From NCBI RefSeq assembly GCF_017813395.1, contig NZ_JAGIZB010000010.1, forward strand, positions 62,001 through 126,000: a stretch of 64,000 bases of DNA, written 5' to 3'. The stretch's first letter is position 1. Every line of letters begins with the position of its first letter. Under the pieces are notes generated by a model that worked only from the letters and a program-made list of their open reading frames with translations, was not told where the DNA came from and made no database searches. This DNA comes from Pararoseomonas baculiformis (GTDB lineage Bacteria > Pseudomonadota > Alphaproteobacteria > Acetobacterales > Acetobacteraceae). Positions 42,551-50,075 of this stretch are shown here, piece by piece. The translations under genes were made by a program, and so were the position numbers.

Positions 42551-43531
42551 ATGAACCGCACCATGAACGAGATGTCGCCTCCCGCCCAGTCTCCGAAGGC
42601 CAACCAGTCTCCGAAGGCCAAGACGCTCCAGAGCTGGCTGACCGGTCCCCGCGTGGGCGCGCTGCCCTCGCTCACGGCCATGCCGGCGCCGCTGCTCTCC
42701 TTCGAATTCTTCCCGCCCCGCACCGAGGCCCTGGAAGCGCAGCTCTGGTCCTGCGTGAAGCGGCTGGAGCCGCTGCGGCCGCGCTTCGTCTCGGTCACCT
42801 ATGGCGCCGGGGGCACCACCCAGGCCCGCACCCATGCCACGGTCACCCGCATCCTGCGGGAAACCTCCCTGACCCCCGCCGCCCACCTGACCTGCGTGGG
42901 CGCGACCCGGGACGAGGTGGACGAGGTGGCCCGGGGCTACTGGGAAGCGGGCGTGCGCCACATCGTCGCCCTGCGTGGCGACCCGCCTGCCGGCCAGGCC
43001 GGTTATGAGCCGCATCCGGGCGGCTACGCCTATGCCGCCGACCTCGTGGCCGGGCTGAAGCGGATCGGCGATTTCGAGATCTCGGTGGCCGCCTATCCGG
43101 AGGTGCACCCGACCGCCACCTCCCCCGATGACGACCTCGACAACCTCAAGCGCAAGATCGACGCGGGCGCGACCCGGGCCATCACCCAGTACTTCTTCGA
43201 TGCCCCGACCTTCCTCCGCTTCATCGACCGTGCCCATGCCGCGGGTATCACCGTGCCGATCGTGCCGGGCATCCTGCCCGTGACGAATTTCGGCCAGGTG
43301 GCCAAGTTCTCCGCCATGTGCGGCGCCAAGGTGCCGGACTGGATGGCCCGCCTGTTCGATGGGCTGGAGGAGGATGCGGAAACCCGTCGCATGGTGGCGG
43401 CCGTGGTGGCCGCCGAGCAGGTGCGGCTGCTCCAGGCCAATGGCGTGGACGAGTTCCACTTCTACACGCTGAACCGCCCGGACCTGACCTACGCCATCGC
43501 CCATATCCTGGGCGCCCGCCCGCAGGGCTGA
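42551..43531 (+). CDS. metF: Methylenetetrahydrofolate reductase
   Basis: The protein has 326 residues. It reduces 5,10-methylene-THF to 5-methyl-THF with NADH/FAD for methionine synthesis. Motifs: SFEFFPPRTEALEAQLW, VSVTYGAGGTTQART, HLTCVGATRDEV, ALRGDPPAGQAGYEPHPGGYAYAADLV, and AAYPEVHPTA. The first 40 residues are an extra leader with a duplicated SPKAN/SPKAK unit coded by a 16-base direct repeat at 42590-42621. Start region has no strong ribosome site, and an ATG at 42572 is possible. No SAM-type riboswitch is recognisable upstream. It ends 12 bases from the convergent DUF2239 gene. Confidence 0.93.
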   Translation: MNRTMNEMSPPAQSPKANQSPKAKTLQSWLTGPRVGALPSLTAMPAPLLSFEFFPPRTEALEAQLWSCVKRLEPLRPRFVSVTYGAGGTTQARTHATVTRILRETSLTPAAHLTCVGATRDEVDEVARGYWEAGVRHIVALRGDPPAGQAGYEPHPGGYAYAADLVAGLKRIGDFEISVAAYPEVHPTATSPDDDLDNLKRKIDAGATRAITQYFFDAPTFLRFIDRAHAAGITVPIVPGILPVTNFGQVAKFSAMCGAKVPDWMARLFDGLEEDAETRRMVAAVVAAEQVRLLQANGVDEFHFYTLNRPDLTYAIAHILGARPQG

Positions 43532-43543
43532 ATCCCGGCGGGG

Positions 43544-44107
43544 TCAGGCGGCTTCGGCCCCCCCGGCAAGGCCGGGGGCGGCGAGGCGCCTCGCATGGTC
43601 CCGCAGATCAGCGGGCCAGCCCTCGGTCAGGGCCCGGAAACGCGCCGCATCCCCGGCGTAAAGGGCGCGCGAGGCTTCCTCATAGCCCGGCGCATCGCCG
43701 GCGATGGCGGCCATGAACCGGTCGGCCGCCTCCCGCGCCAGGCGCGCGGCCTCCGCGCCGGCATTCCCGCGCATCGCCGCCTCCACCAGCTTGCGCAGCG
43801 CCACCGAGGCGCCGCCGGGCTGTGCCGCCAGCCATTCCCAGTGGCGCGGCAGCAGCGTGACCTCCCGCGCGACCACGCCCAGCCTCGGCCGCCCGGGCCC
43901 GCGCGGCGGCGCGAGCCGCGCCAGAACCTCCGGGTCGGTGCCGCGCAGGTCGAAATCCACCTGCTGGCCCGTCCTGTCGTCGAAGACCAGCACCGGCCCG
44001 GCCTCCCCGGGGCGGGCGCGGATGGCCATGGCAACCTCTGCCGGCGTGCCGGAGGCTAGAAGGCGGTGGCCGTCAAAGGCGGTAACGCGCTGGACCGCGG
44101 TGTCCAT
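43544..44107 (-). CDS. DUF2239 family protein
   Basis: The protein has 187 residues and matches the conserved family: VTAFDGHRLLASGTPAEVAMAIR, VLVFDDRTGQQVDFDLRGTDPEVLARL, GRPRLGVVAREVTLLPRHWEWLAAQPGGASVALRKLVEAA, then helical segments. No signal peptide. The family is widespread in proteobacteria with no known function. The GRPRLGVV-x-REVTLLPRHW core recalls a nucleic-acid-linked or regulatory fold but this is only an impression. Upstream on the same strand lies a BASS-type transporter (100-base gap). Confidence 0.8.
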   Translation of the reverse strand: MDTAVQRVTAFDGHRLLASGTPAEVAMAIRARPGEAGPVLVFDDRTGQQVDFDLRGTDPEVLARLAPPRGPGRPRLGVVAREVTLLPRHWEWLAAQPGGASVALRKLVEAAMRGNAGAEAARLAREAADRFMAAIAGDAPGYEEASRALYAGDAARFRALTEGWPADLRDHARRLAAPGLAGGAEAA

Positions 44108-44206
44108 GGCAGGAGTCCTCGAATCCCGGCCTATTTATGCCCGGGTAGTTTCCGGGCAAGATGGGGAGGCGCTGCCGGCAGGACGGGCCCGGCGCGCCGC
44201 GCTCCC

Positions 44207-45142
44207 TCAGTCCTGGACGCGCATGCGGCGATAGATCGGCCGCAGCAGGAACGGGCTCAGGAAGAGCGGGAACTGGCAGAGCGCAAAAAAGAGCAGGATC
44301 CGCGGATCGGTCGTGGCCGGCAGCACCGCGAAATACAGGGCCATGTTCCGGTTGCCCGAGAGCAGCCCCGCCGAGAGGGCCAGGCGGCGCCCCGCGGGCA
44401 GGAAGGCCGCGGCCGTCGCCGCGTTCAGCGCGAAGGAGCCGCCGAAGGCCAGGGCGATGCCGCCCAGCACGAAGCCCGGCGCCGCCATCAGCCGCGCCAG
44501 CACGCCATCCATGATCCCGAAGCCGTAGAGCACCACCAGCAGCACCACCGTGCCGTCCACCGCGCGCCCCCAGCGCTCCAGCACCTCCCGCGCGACCAAG
44601 CGGCGGATCAGCAGCGAAAGAACCAGCGGCAGCCCCACCACCAGCACCAGCCGCCCCATCAGCGCGGGCATGGAGATGGACAGGTCGATCCCCAGCAGCC
44701 CGAGAGCGAGGGGAGGGGCGGTAAAGGGCACGAGCAGGGTGGAGAGCACCGCGACGACGAGTGAGACTTCCCCATCCAGCCCCACAAGCCGGGCGAAGGC
44801 GGGGGAGGAGGTGGCGGCGCAGCCCGTGGCCATGATCACCAGCGCGGCGCCCAGGGGCCCGTCCAGCCCCGTGGCCCAGGCCACGGCGAAGGCCAGCACC
44901 GGGCAGGCCAGGAGCAGCCAGGCCAGCAGCGCCGCGACCAGGACGGGGCGCCGCAGATAGGCCAGCACCTGCGCCGGATCCACCCGCAGCAGCACCAGGG
45001 TCATCAGCCCCGCCACCACGGGGGTGACCACGTCGCGCAGCGCTGCGGCGACCGGGGGGGTCAGCAATCCCGCGAAAATCCCCACTGCCAGCAGCGCGCC
45101 GCCATGCCGGGCGGACCATTCGAGGGCAAGGCGAAGGGACAA
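44207..45142 (-). CDS. Bile acid:sodium symporter (BASS) family membrane protein
   Basis: The protein has 311 residues and about nine to ten hydrophobic helices with short loops. Markers: GLMTLVLLRVDPAQVLAYLRRP, VIMATGCAATSSPAFARLVGLDGEVSLVV and GLLSGNRNMALYFAVLP, which match BASS/arsenical-type secondary carriers. Substrate unknown; members carry organic anions coupled to Na+. The start is TTG 45142, preceded by GGGAGC, because no ATG lies at the family N-terminus. It is divergent from uvrD with a 53-base gap. Confidence 0.8.
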   Translation of the reverse strand: MSLRLALEWSARHGGALLAVGIFAGLLTPPVAAALRDVVTPVVAGLMTLVLLRVDPAQVLAYLRRPVLVAALLAWLLLACPVLAFAVAWATGLDGPLGAALVIMATGCAATSSPAFARLVGLDGEVSLVVAVLSTLLVPFTAPPLALGLLGIDLSISMPALMGRLVLVVGLPLVLSLLIRRLVAREVLERWGRAVDGTVVLLVVLYGFGIMDGVLARLMAAPGFVLGGIALAFGGSFALNAATAAAFLPAGRRLALSAGLLSGNRNMALYFAVLPATTDPRILLFFALCQFPLFLSPFLLRPIYRRMRVQD

Positions 45143-45195
45143 GGGCGCTCCCGAATGCTTGGCGCGGGTTCGCGTCCCGTTCTATAGCCGCCCCC

Positions 45196-47433
45196 GTGTT
45201 CCCACCAGCCCAGCCCCCCGCCCCATTCCCCGATTCCGGGACCGACTACCTCGCCAAGCTCAATCCGGAGCAGCGCGAGGCCGTGGAGACGGTGGACGGG
45301 CCGCTGCTCGTCCTCGCCGGCGCGGGCACGGGCAAGACACGGGTTCTGACCACCCGCTTCGCCCATATCCTCATGACGCGCCGGGCCTTCCCCAACCAGG
45401 TGCTGGCCGTCACCTTCACCAACAAGGCGGCGAAGGAGATGCGCGAGCGAGTCTCCGCCATCCTCGGCCGTCCCGCGGAGGGGCTCTGGCTCGGTACCTT
45501 CCATGCCCTCTGCGCGCGGATGCTGCGGCGGCACGCCGAATATGTCGGGCTGACCAGCTCCTTCACCATCCTCGACACCGACGACCAGATGCGCCTGCTC
45601 AAGCAGGTGATGGATGCCGCCGTGGTGGACATCAAGCGCTGGCCCGCCCAGGGCATGATGGCGGTGATCCAGCGCTGGAAGGACCGTGGCCTGACGCCGG
45701 CCCGCGTCTCGCCCGCCGAGGACAGCGACTATGCCAACAACAAGGCCCGCTCCATCTACGAGGCCTACCAGTCGCGCCTGAAGGCCCTGAACGCCGCCGA
45801 TTTCGGCGACCTGATGCTGCACATGACGGAGATCCTGCGCACCCAGCCAGACGTGCTGGCCCAGTATCACCGCGCCTTCCGCTACATCCTGGTGGACGAG
45901 TACCAGGACACGAACACCGTGCAGTATCTGTGGCTGCGCCTGCTGGCCCAGGGCCACCACAACATCTGCTGCGTGGGCGACGACGACCAGTCCATCTATT
46001 CCTGGCGCGGCGCGGAGGTGGAGAACATCCTGCGCTTCGAGAAGGACTTCCCCGGCGCCAGGATCGTGCGCCTGGAGTCCAACTACCGCTCCACCCGCCC
46101 CATCCTCGCCGCCGCCTCGCACCTCATTGCAAAGAACGAAGGCCGCCTGGGCAAGACGCTGCGCGCCGGGCGCAACGACGCCGATGGCGAGAAGGTCCGC
46201 GTGGTTTCCCTGTGGGACTCCGAGGAGGAGGCCCGCATGGTCGGCGAGCGGATCGAACAGGCACAGCGCAAGGGCGTGCCGCTGGGCCAGGCCGCCATCC
46301 TCGTCCGCGCCGGCTTCCAGACGCGCTCCTTCGAGGAGCGGCTGATTACTCTGGGTATCCCCTACCGCGTGGTGGGCGGGCAGAAGTTCTATGAGCGCGC
46401 GGAGATTCGCGACGCCATGGCCTATATGCGCGTGCTGCACCAGCCAAGCGACGACCTGGCCTTCGAGCGGATCGTGAACACGCCGAAGCGCGGCATCGGC
46501 GATGGCGCCCTGCAGCAGATGCATGTGGGGGCGCGGGAACAGGGCATCCCGCTCGCCATCGCCGCCGAGCGCCTGGCCCGCACCGAGGTGATGCGCGCCA
46601 AGCCCCGCGCCGCCATGCGGGAATTGTTCGACGGCTTCTCCCGCTGGCGCGCGCTGATGCAGCGCGAGGGCCATGTGGTGGCCGTGGCCACCATGCTCGA
46701 TGAATCCGGCTACACGGAGATGTGGAAGCAGGACAAATCCGCGGAAGCCCCGGGGCGGCTGGAGAACCTGAAGGAGCTGGTCCGCGCGATCGGTGAGTTC
46801 GCGACGCTGGAAGGCTTCCTCGAACACGTCGCCCTCGTCATGGAGAATGACGAGAATGCCGAGGGCGAGCGCGTCTCGCTGATGACGCTGCACGCCGCCA
46901 AGGGGCTGGAATTCGACCTCGTCTTCCTGCCGGGCTGGGAGGAGGGGCTTTTCCCCCACCAGCGCGCGCTGGACGAGGGCGGGACCAAGTCTCTGGAGGA
47001 GGAGCGGCGCCTCGCCTATGTCGGCATCACCCGCGCGCGGAAGATGGCGGTGATCAGCCATGCGGCGAACCGCCGCGTCTATGGCAACTGGTCAGCCGCC
47101 ATTCCCTCCCGCTTCCTGGACGAGCTGCCTCCTGGCGAGATCGAGCGCGAGGGCAGTGGCGCCGCCCAGCGCGGCCGCATGGTGAACGCGCCCACCGTCT
47201 TCTCCGGCCAGTTCCCGCTTTCCTCCCAGCGCCCGGCGCGGGTGATCGAGGCCGGTGCCTGGGAGGTGAAGGAACGCCCGGCACGCGCCGATGCCATGCG
47301 CGTGGGACAGCGGGTCTTCCACCAGAAATTCGGCTATGGGCGCGTCACGGCGGTGGAGGATGACCGCCTCGAAGTCGATTTCGAGAAGGCGGGCCAGAAG
47401 CGCGTCCTCGACCGTTTCGTGGAGAAGGCCTGA
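45196..47433 (+). CDS. uvrD: UvrD/PcrA superfamily 1 DNA helicase
   Basis: The protein has 745 residues. It unwinds DNA 3' to 5' in repair and replication restart. Walker A AGAGTGKT at residues 41-48; motif Ia AVTFTNKAAKEMRER; motif II LVDEYQDTN; motif III DDDQSIYSWRGAEVENIL; motif IV LESNYRSTRPIL; motif V LMTLHAAKGLEFDLVFLPG; motif VI EEERRLAYVGITRARK. A C-terminal Tudor-like segment (VFHQKFGYGRVTAVEDDRLEVDF) fits PcrA/UvrD. Start is GTG 45196. Its stop TGA overlaps an ATG (TGATG) and couples to the mini-cistrons before prmA. Confidence 0.95.
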   Translation: MFPPAQPPAPFPDSGTDYLAKLNPEQREAVETVDGPLLVLAGAGTGKTRVLTTRFAHILMTRRAFPNQVLAVTFTNKAAKEMRERVSAILGRPAEGLWLGTFHALCARMLRRHAEYVGLTSSFTILDTDDQMRLLKQVMDAAVVDIKRWPAQGMMAVIQRWKDRGLTPARVSPAEDSDYANNKARSIYEAYQSRLKALNAADFGDLMLHMTEILRTQPDVLAQYHRAFRYILVDEYQDTNTVQYLWLRLLAQGHHNICCVGDDDQSIYSWRGAEVENILRFEKDFPGARIVRLESNYRSTRPILAAASHLIAKNEGRLGKTLRAGRNDADGEKVRVVSLWDSEEEARMVGERIEQAQRKGVPLGQAAILVRAGFQTRSFEERLITLGIPYRVVGGQKFYERAEIRDAMAYMRVLHQPSDDLAFERIVNTPKRGIGDGALQQMHVGAREQGIPLAIAAERLARTEVMRAKPRAAMRELFDGFSRWRALMQREGHVVAVATMLDESGYTEMWKQDKSAEAPGRLENLKELVRAIGEFATLEGFLEHVALVMENDENAEGERVSLMTLHAAKGLEFDLVFLPGWEEGLFPHQRALDEGGTKSLEEERRLAYVGITRARKMAVISHAANRRVYGNWSAAIPSRFLDELPPGEIEREGSGAAQRGRMVNAPTVFSGQFPLSSQRPARVIEAGAWEVKERPARADAMRVGQRVFHQKFGYGRVTAVEDDRLEVDFEKAGQKRVLDRFVEKA

Positions 47434-47482
47434 TGTCGATCCCTGAGGAGCGCGCGTGATGTCGGTTGTTGAGGAGCGCGCG
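47431..47482 (+). repeat. Two tandem 26-base units forming coupled mini-cistrons
   Basis: Units 47431-47456 and 47457-47482 are near-identical (TGATGTCG, a 5-base variable part, GAGGAGCGCGCG), and the next unit begins again at 47483 with prmA itself. Each unit carries stop-start overlap TGATG and a Shine-Dalgarno GAGGAG. They code for two 8-residue peptides, MSIPEERA (47433-47459) and MSVVEERA (47459-47485), before the real gene. The likely origin is duplication of the prmA initiation region. Confidence 0.75.
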
Positions 47483-47484
47483 TG

Positions 47485-48408
47485 ATGTCGCGACGCCACG
47501 CGCAGAATCTGGAAACCGTCTGGCTGGACTCCCTGCCCGAAGAAGCGGTGCCGGCCGTGGAGGCCGCGCTGCAGCGCGTCTGCCGCAGCGTCGCCCTTTT
47601 CCTCGATGAGCCGACGGATACCTGGCGCGTGGAAGGCGTGCGCGAGGAAGGGGCGAAGGAGGATGACCTCACCGCCGCCCTGGCCCTGGCCTCGCTGATG
47701 ACGGGGCTGGACCTGCAGCCCCAGCGCCAGCCGGTAGAATCGGAGGGCTGGTTGGCCCGCACGGCCCAGGCCTTCCCGGAGCAGGAGATCGGCGGCCGCG
47801 TGCTGATCCGCCCCACCCATCTGCCGGATCGCCGCGTGCATGGCCGCACCGTGCTGAAGCTGGATGCGGGGCTGGCCTTCGGATCGGGCGAGCACGCCTC
47901 CACCCGCGGCTGCCTCATCGCCTTCGAAGGCGTTTCCCGCCGCATGCGCCCGCTGCCGAAGGACCAGCTGCGGTTGCTGGATCTCGGCGCCGGCTCGGGC
48001 ATCCTGGCCATGGCGGCGGCCAAGGCGCTGCATCGCCGGGTGCTGGCGACGGATATCGAACCCTGGTCGGTGCGCGTGGCCGAGCAGAATGCGGCGATGA
48101 ACGGGCTCAAGCCCCTGCTGCGCGCCGTGCTGGCCGATGGATGGAAGGCCCCCGTCGTGGCCCGCGGCAGCTACGACTTGGTCTTCGCCAATATTCTTGC
48201 GCGCCCGCTCTGCGCCATGGCGCAGGATCTCGCGCGGCACCTGCGGCCGGGCGGGACCGCTATCCTGGCCGGGCTTCTGGGCACCCAGGCCAACATGGTG
48301 ATGGCCGCGCATCGCCGCGGCGGGCTGCGGCTGGAACGGCGGCTGAATTTCGGCCCCTGGACCACGCTGGTCCTGCGCAAGCCGGGCAAGGCCCCTTCCG
48401 CGGCCTGA
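47485..48408 (+). CDS. prmA: Ribosomal protein L11 methyltransferase
   Basis: The protein has 307 residues. It methylates L11 with SAM. N-terminal substrate-binding domain with YMxxTWRVEG-like stretch (FLDEPTDTWRVEGVREEG), then the catalytic domain: VLKLDAGLAFGSGEHASTRGCL, SAM motif LLDLGAGSGILAMAAAKALH, and the FANILARPL signature equal to NILAxPL of PrmA. Start is ATG 47485, with GTG 47482 also possible. It is translationally coupled through two mini-cistrons to uvrD. Confidence 0.95.
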   Translation: MSRRHAQNLETVWLDSLPEEAVPAVEAALQRVCRSVALFLDEPTDTWRVEGVREEGAKEDDLTAALALASLMTGLDLQPQRQPVESEGWLARTAQAFPEQEIGGRVLIRPTHLPDRRVHGRTVLKLDAGLAFGSGEHASTRGCLIAFEGVSRRMRPLPKDQLRLLDLGAGSGILAMAAAKALHRRVLATDIEPWSVRVAEQNAAMNGLKPLLRAVLADGWKAPVVARGSYDLVFANILARPLCAMAQDLARHLRPGGTAILAGLLGTQANMVMAAHRRGGLRLERRLNFGPWTTLVLRKPGKAPSAA

Positions 48409-48421
48409 GGCCGGGAAGCGC

Positions 48422-48445
48422 GGCCGGGCGGCGAACCGCCCGGCC
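48422..48445. terminator. Hairpin between convergent prmA and PRC-barrel gene
   Basis: A perfect 10-bp stem (48422-48431, 48436-48445; loop CGAA) between the two stops, followed by TTCTGG on the plus strand. Serves one or both transcripts. Confidence 0.6.
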
Positions 48446-48462
48446 TTCTGGATCCCGCCGGA

Positions 48463-49278
48463 TCAGCCAGCGCGCTGCTTTTCGAAAACGGGCAGGCGCT
48501 CCAGCTCCTCGCGGGTCATGTTGAGCTGCGCGCGGCCATCGGCACTGTTCGTCATGCCGATGCGGTCGATCGGGATAATGGCCCGGCGCTCACCGAGGCC
48601 GAGGAAGCCGCCCCACTCGACCACCGCGCCGCGGACGCGCCAGTTGCGGTCGAGCACGAGGTCCTCGACATGCCCGGCATCCTTGCCATTGGCGCCGACG
48701 AGGTTCTTGTCGAGCAGCCGCGTCGCGTAGCGCGGATCCGCGACCGGCGCGGCATCGAAGCGCAGGATGGCCACGTGCAGCTGATCGGCCGCCTGCTGGG
48801 CCTGCTGCTGGCTCGCCTGGTTCGCCTCGCGCGCATGCAGGGCGGCCTGGGCCTCACCGGCGCGTTGCTGCGCCTCGCGATACACATCGGTCCGGCGCAG
48901 GCCGACAGGCAGCTGCATCATGGCTTCCTGGGCGCCCATCAGGGCCTCGCGGGCCTGCTCCATGGCCTCGTTCCGGCGCTCGCCGGCTGGCTGCTGCGCC
49001 ATGGCCTGGATGGACTCCCGCAGGCGCTGAGCCGCAAGGCGCAGCTCCGCCATCGCATGCGTGTCGCCCTCCTGCACGATCGACGCATTGGCCGGACCCC
49101 GGCCGGGGCTCGCGTCCTGGGACCGCGCCTGTGCCGCAGTGCCAGCCTGGCCTTGCCCTGCCTGGTTCTGGATAGCCTGATTCTGGGTGGCCGGGTTCTG
49201 TGTCGTCTGGGCGTCCGCGAATTGCGGGCCGAGCAGGACGGCCGTGGCGAACACGGTGCTGGACAGCAGGTTTTTCAT
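48463..49278 (-). CDS. Exported PRC-barrel domain protein
   Basis: The protein has 271 residues. A signal peptide (MKNLLSSTVFATAVLLGPQFADAQ) precedes a Gln/Ala/Asn repeat (QNPATQNQAIQNQAGQGQAG), a helical coiled-coil-like region (AQRLRESIQAMAQQPAGERRNEAMEQAREALMGAQEAMM) and a C-terminal PRC barrel (YATRLLDKNLVGANGKDAGHVEDLVLDRNWRVRGAVVEWGGFLGLGERRAIIPIDRI, about 202-258). Similar exported PRC proteins are common in Acetobacteraceae and linked to stress; function unknown. Confidence 0.85.
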   Translation of the reverse strand: MKNLLSSTVFATAVLLGPQFADAQTTQNPATQNQAIQNQAGQGQAGTAAQARSQDASPGRGPANASIVQEGDTHAMAELRLAAQRLRESIQAMAQQPAGERRNEAMEQAREALMGAQEAMMQLPVGLRRTDVYREAQQRAGEAQAALHAREANQASQQQAQQAADQLHVAILRFDAAPVADPRYATRLLDKNLVGANGKDAGHVEDLVLDRNWRVRGAVVEWGGFLGLGERRAIIPIDRIGMTNSADGRAQLNMTREELERLPVFEKQRAG

Positions 49279-49549
49279 GGTGGCGCTCCTTTCAACAACG
49301 ATGGCGGCAGGTGCGGAACCGCCGTCGCAGGAGAGCGCCTCACCATCGCCGATGGTTGTGCAAAGAAGGCATAAAAAAGGCGGAACTGCCCCATTCGGCC
49401 ATAATTGCCCGGCAATCGCGCGGGGGGCGGGGCTCGAAACAGCACCGGCCCGCGGCGGCGCCCCAAGGGGGAGGAGCGCTTCGCGGGCCGGGCATCGGGA
49501 TGGCGGCAGGGGGGAGCCCGCCATCCCGGTAACAATATGGAAGGCGCCG

Positions 49550-49912
49550 TCAGGCGGCGGCGCGCTTCCGGAAGGGATCATTCGCGGCGGCGGGCACCGG
49601 TGTCGTGGCGGCACGCGGGGCGGAGGACTCGCGGCGCTCGATGCCACCCTGCAGCACGAAGGGAATATCCCCACGGGTCAGGCCGATATCGGCCAGCTCA
49701 CGGTCGGTGAGGGCCGTCAGCTCGGCCTCGGCGCGGCGGCGCTGGATCCAGGCGGCGAAGCCGGACACCAGGCGCTGCAGGCCGGAGGTGATCACGGCAT
49801 TGCGGGCCTCGTTCGCCTGCCGCAGAACCTCGATCTGGCTCATCGGCTGGGCATTGGCGGGGAAGGGCATCATCGGCGCGGGGTGCTGCACCTGGGAGAT
49901 GCGGGGGTTCAT
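49550..49912 (-). CDS. DUF1127 domain protein
   Basis: The protein has 120 residues. The C-terminal half holds the family pattern GFAAWIQRRRAEAELTALTDRELADIGLTRGDIPFVLQGG (about residues 51-92). DUF1127 proteins are small, basic and often stress-linked; some bind RNA and influence phosphate and metabolism sRNAs in alphaproteobacteria. The first 45 residues are Pro/Met-rich and not conserved, which lengthens the protein beyond the usual 45-70 residues. Monocistronic, divergent from aminopeptidase P. Confidence 0.85.
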   Translation of the reverse strand: MNPRISQVQHPAPMMPFPANAQPMSQIEVLRQANEARNAVITSGLQRLVSGFAAWIQRRRAEAELTALTDRELADIGLTRGDIPFVLQGGIERRESSAPRAATTPVPAAANDPFRKRAAA

Positions 49913-50075
49913 TGGTCTCTGTCCGTCTGTGGCCATCCTGTCGCGCGGGGATCCATATCCTCGCTGCCCGGATGCCTTCGGTGAGAGGTATATGCGCCTC
50001 TGATGCCGGCGGATGTCGCGTTGTTCATGTGGCTGAGCCATGCGCGGAGCGCATGGAAATCTGGGGAAACATGTC

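Noticed and set aside
45061-47061. Long minus-strand open frame opposite uvrD
   Set aside because: Antisense to an intact helicase with all motifs; the predicted protein is His/Gly/Ala-rich low complexity.
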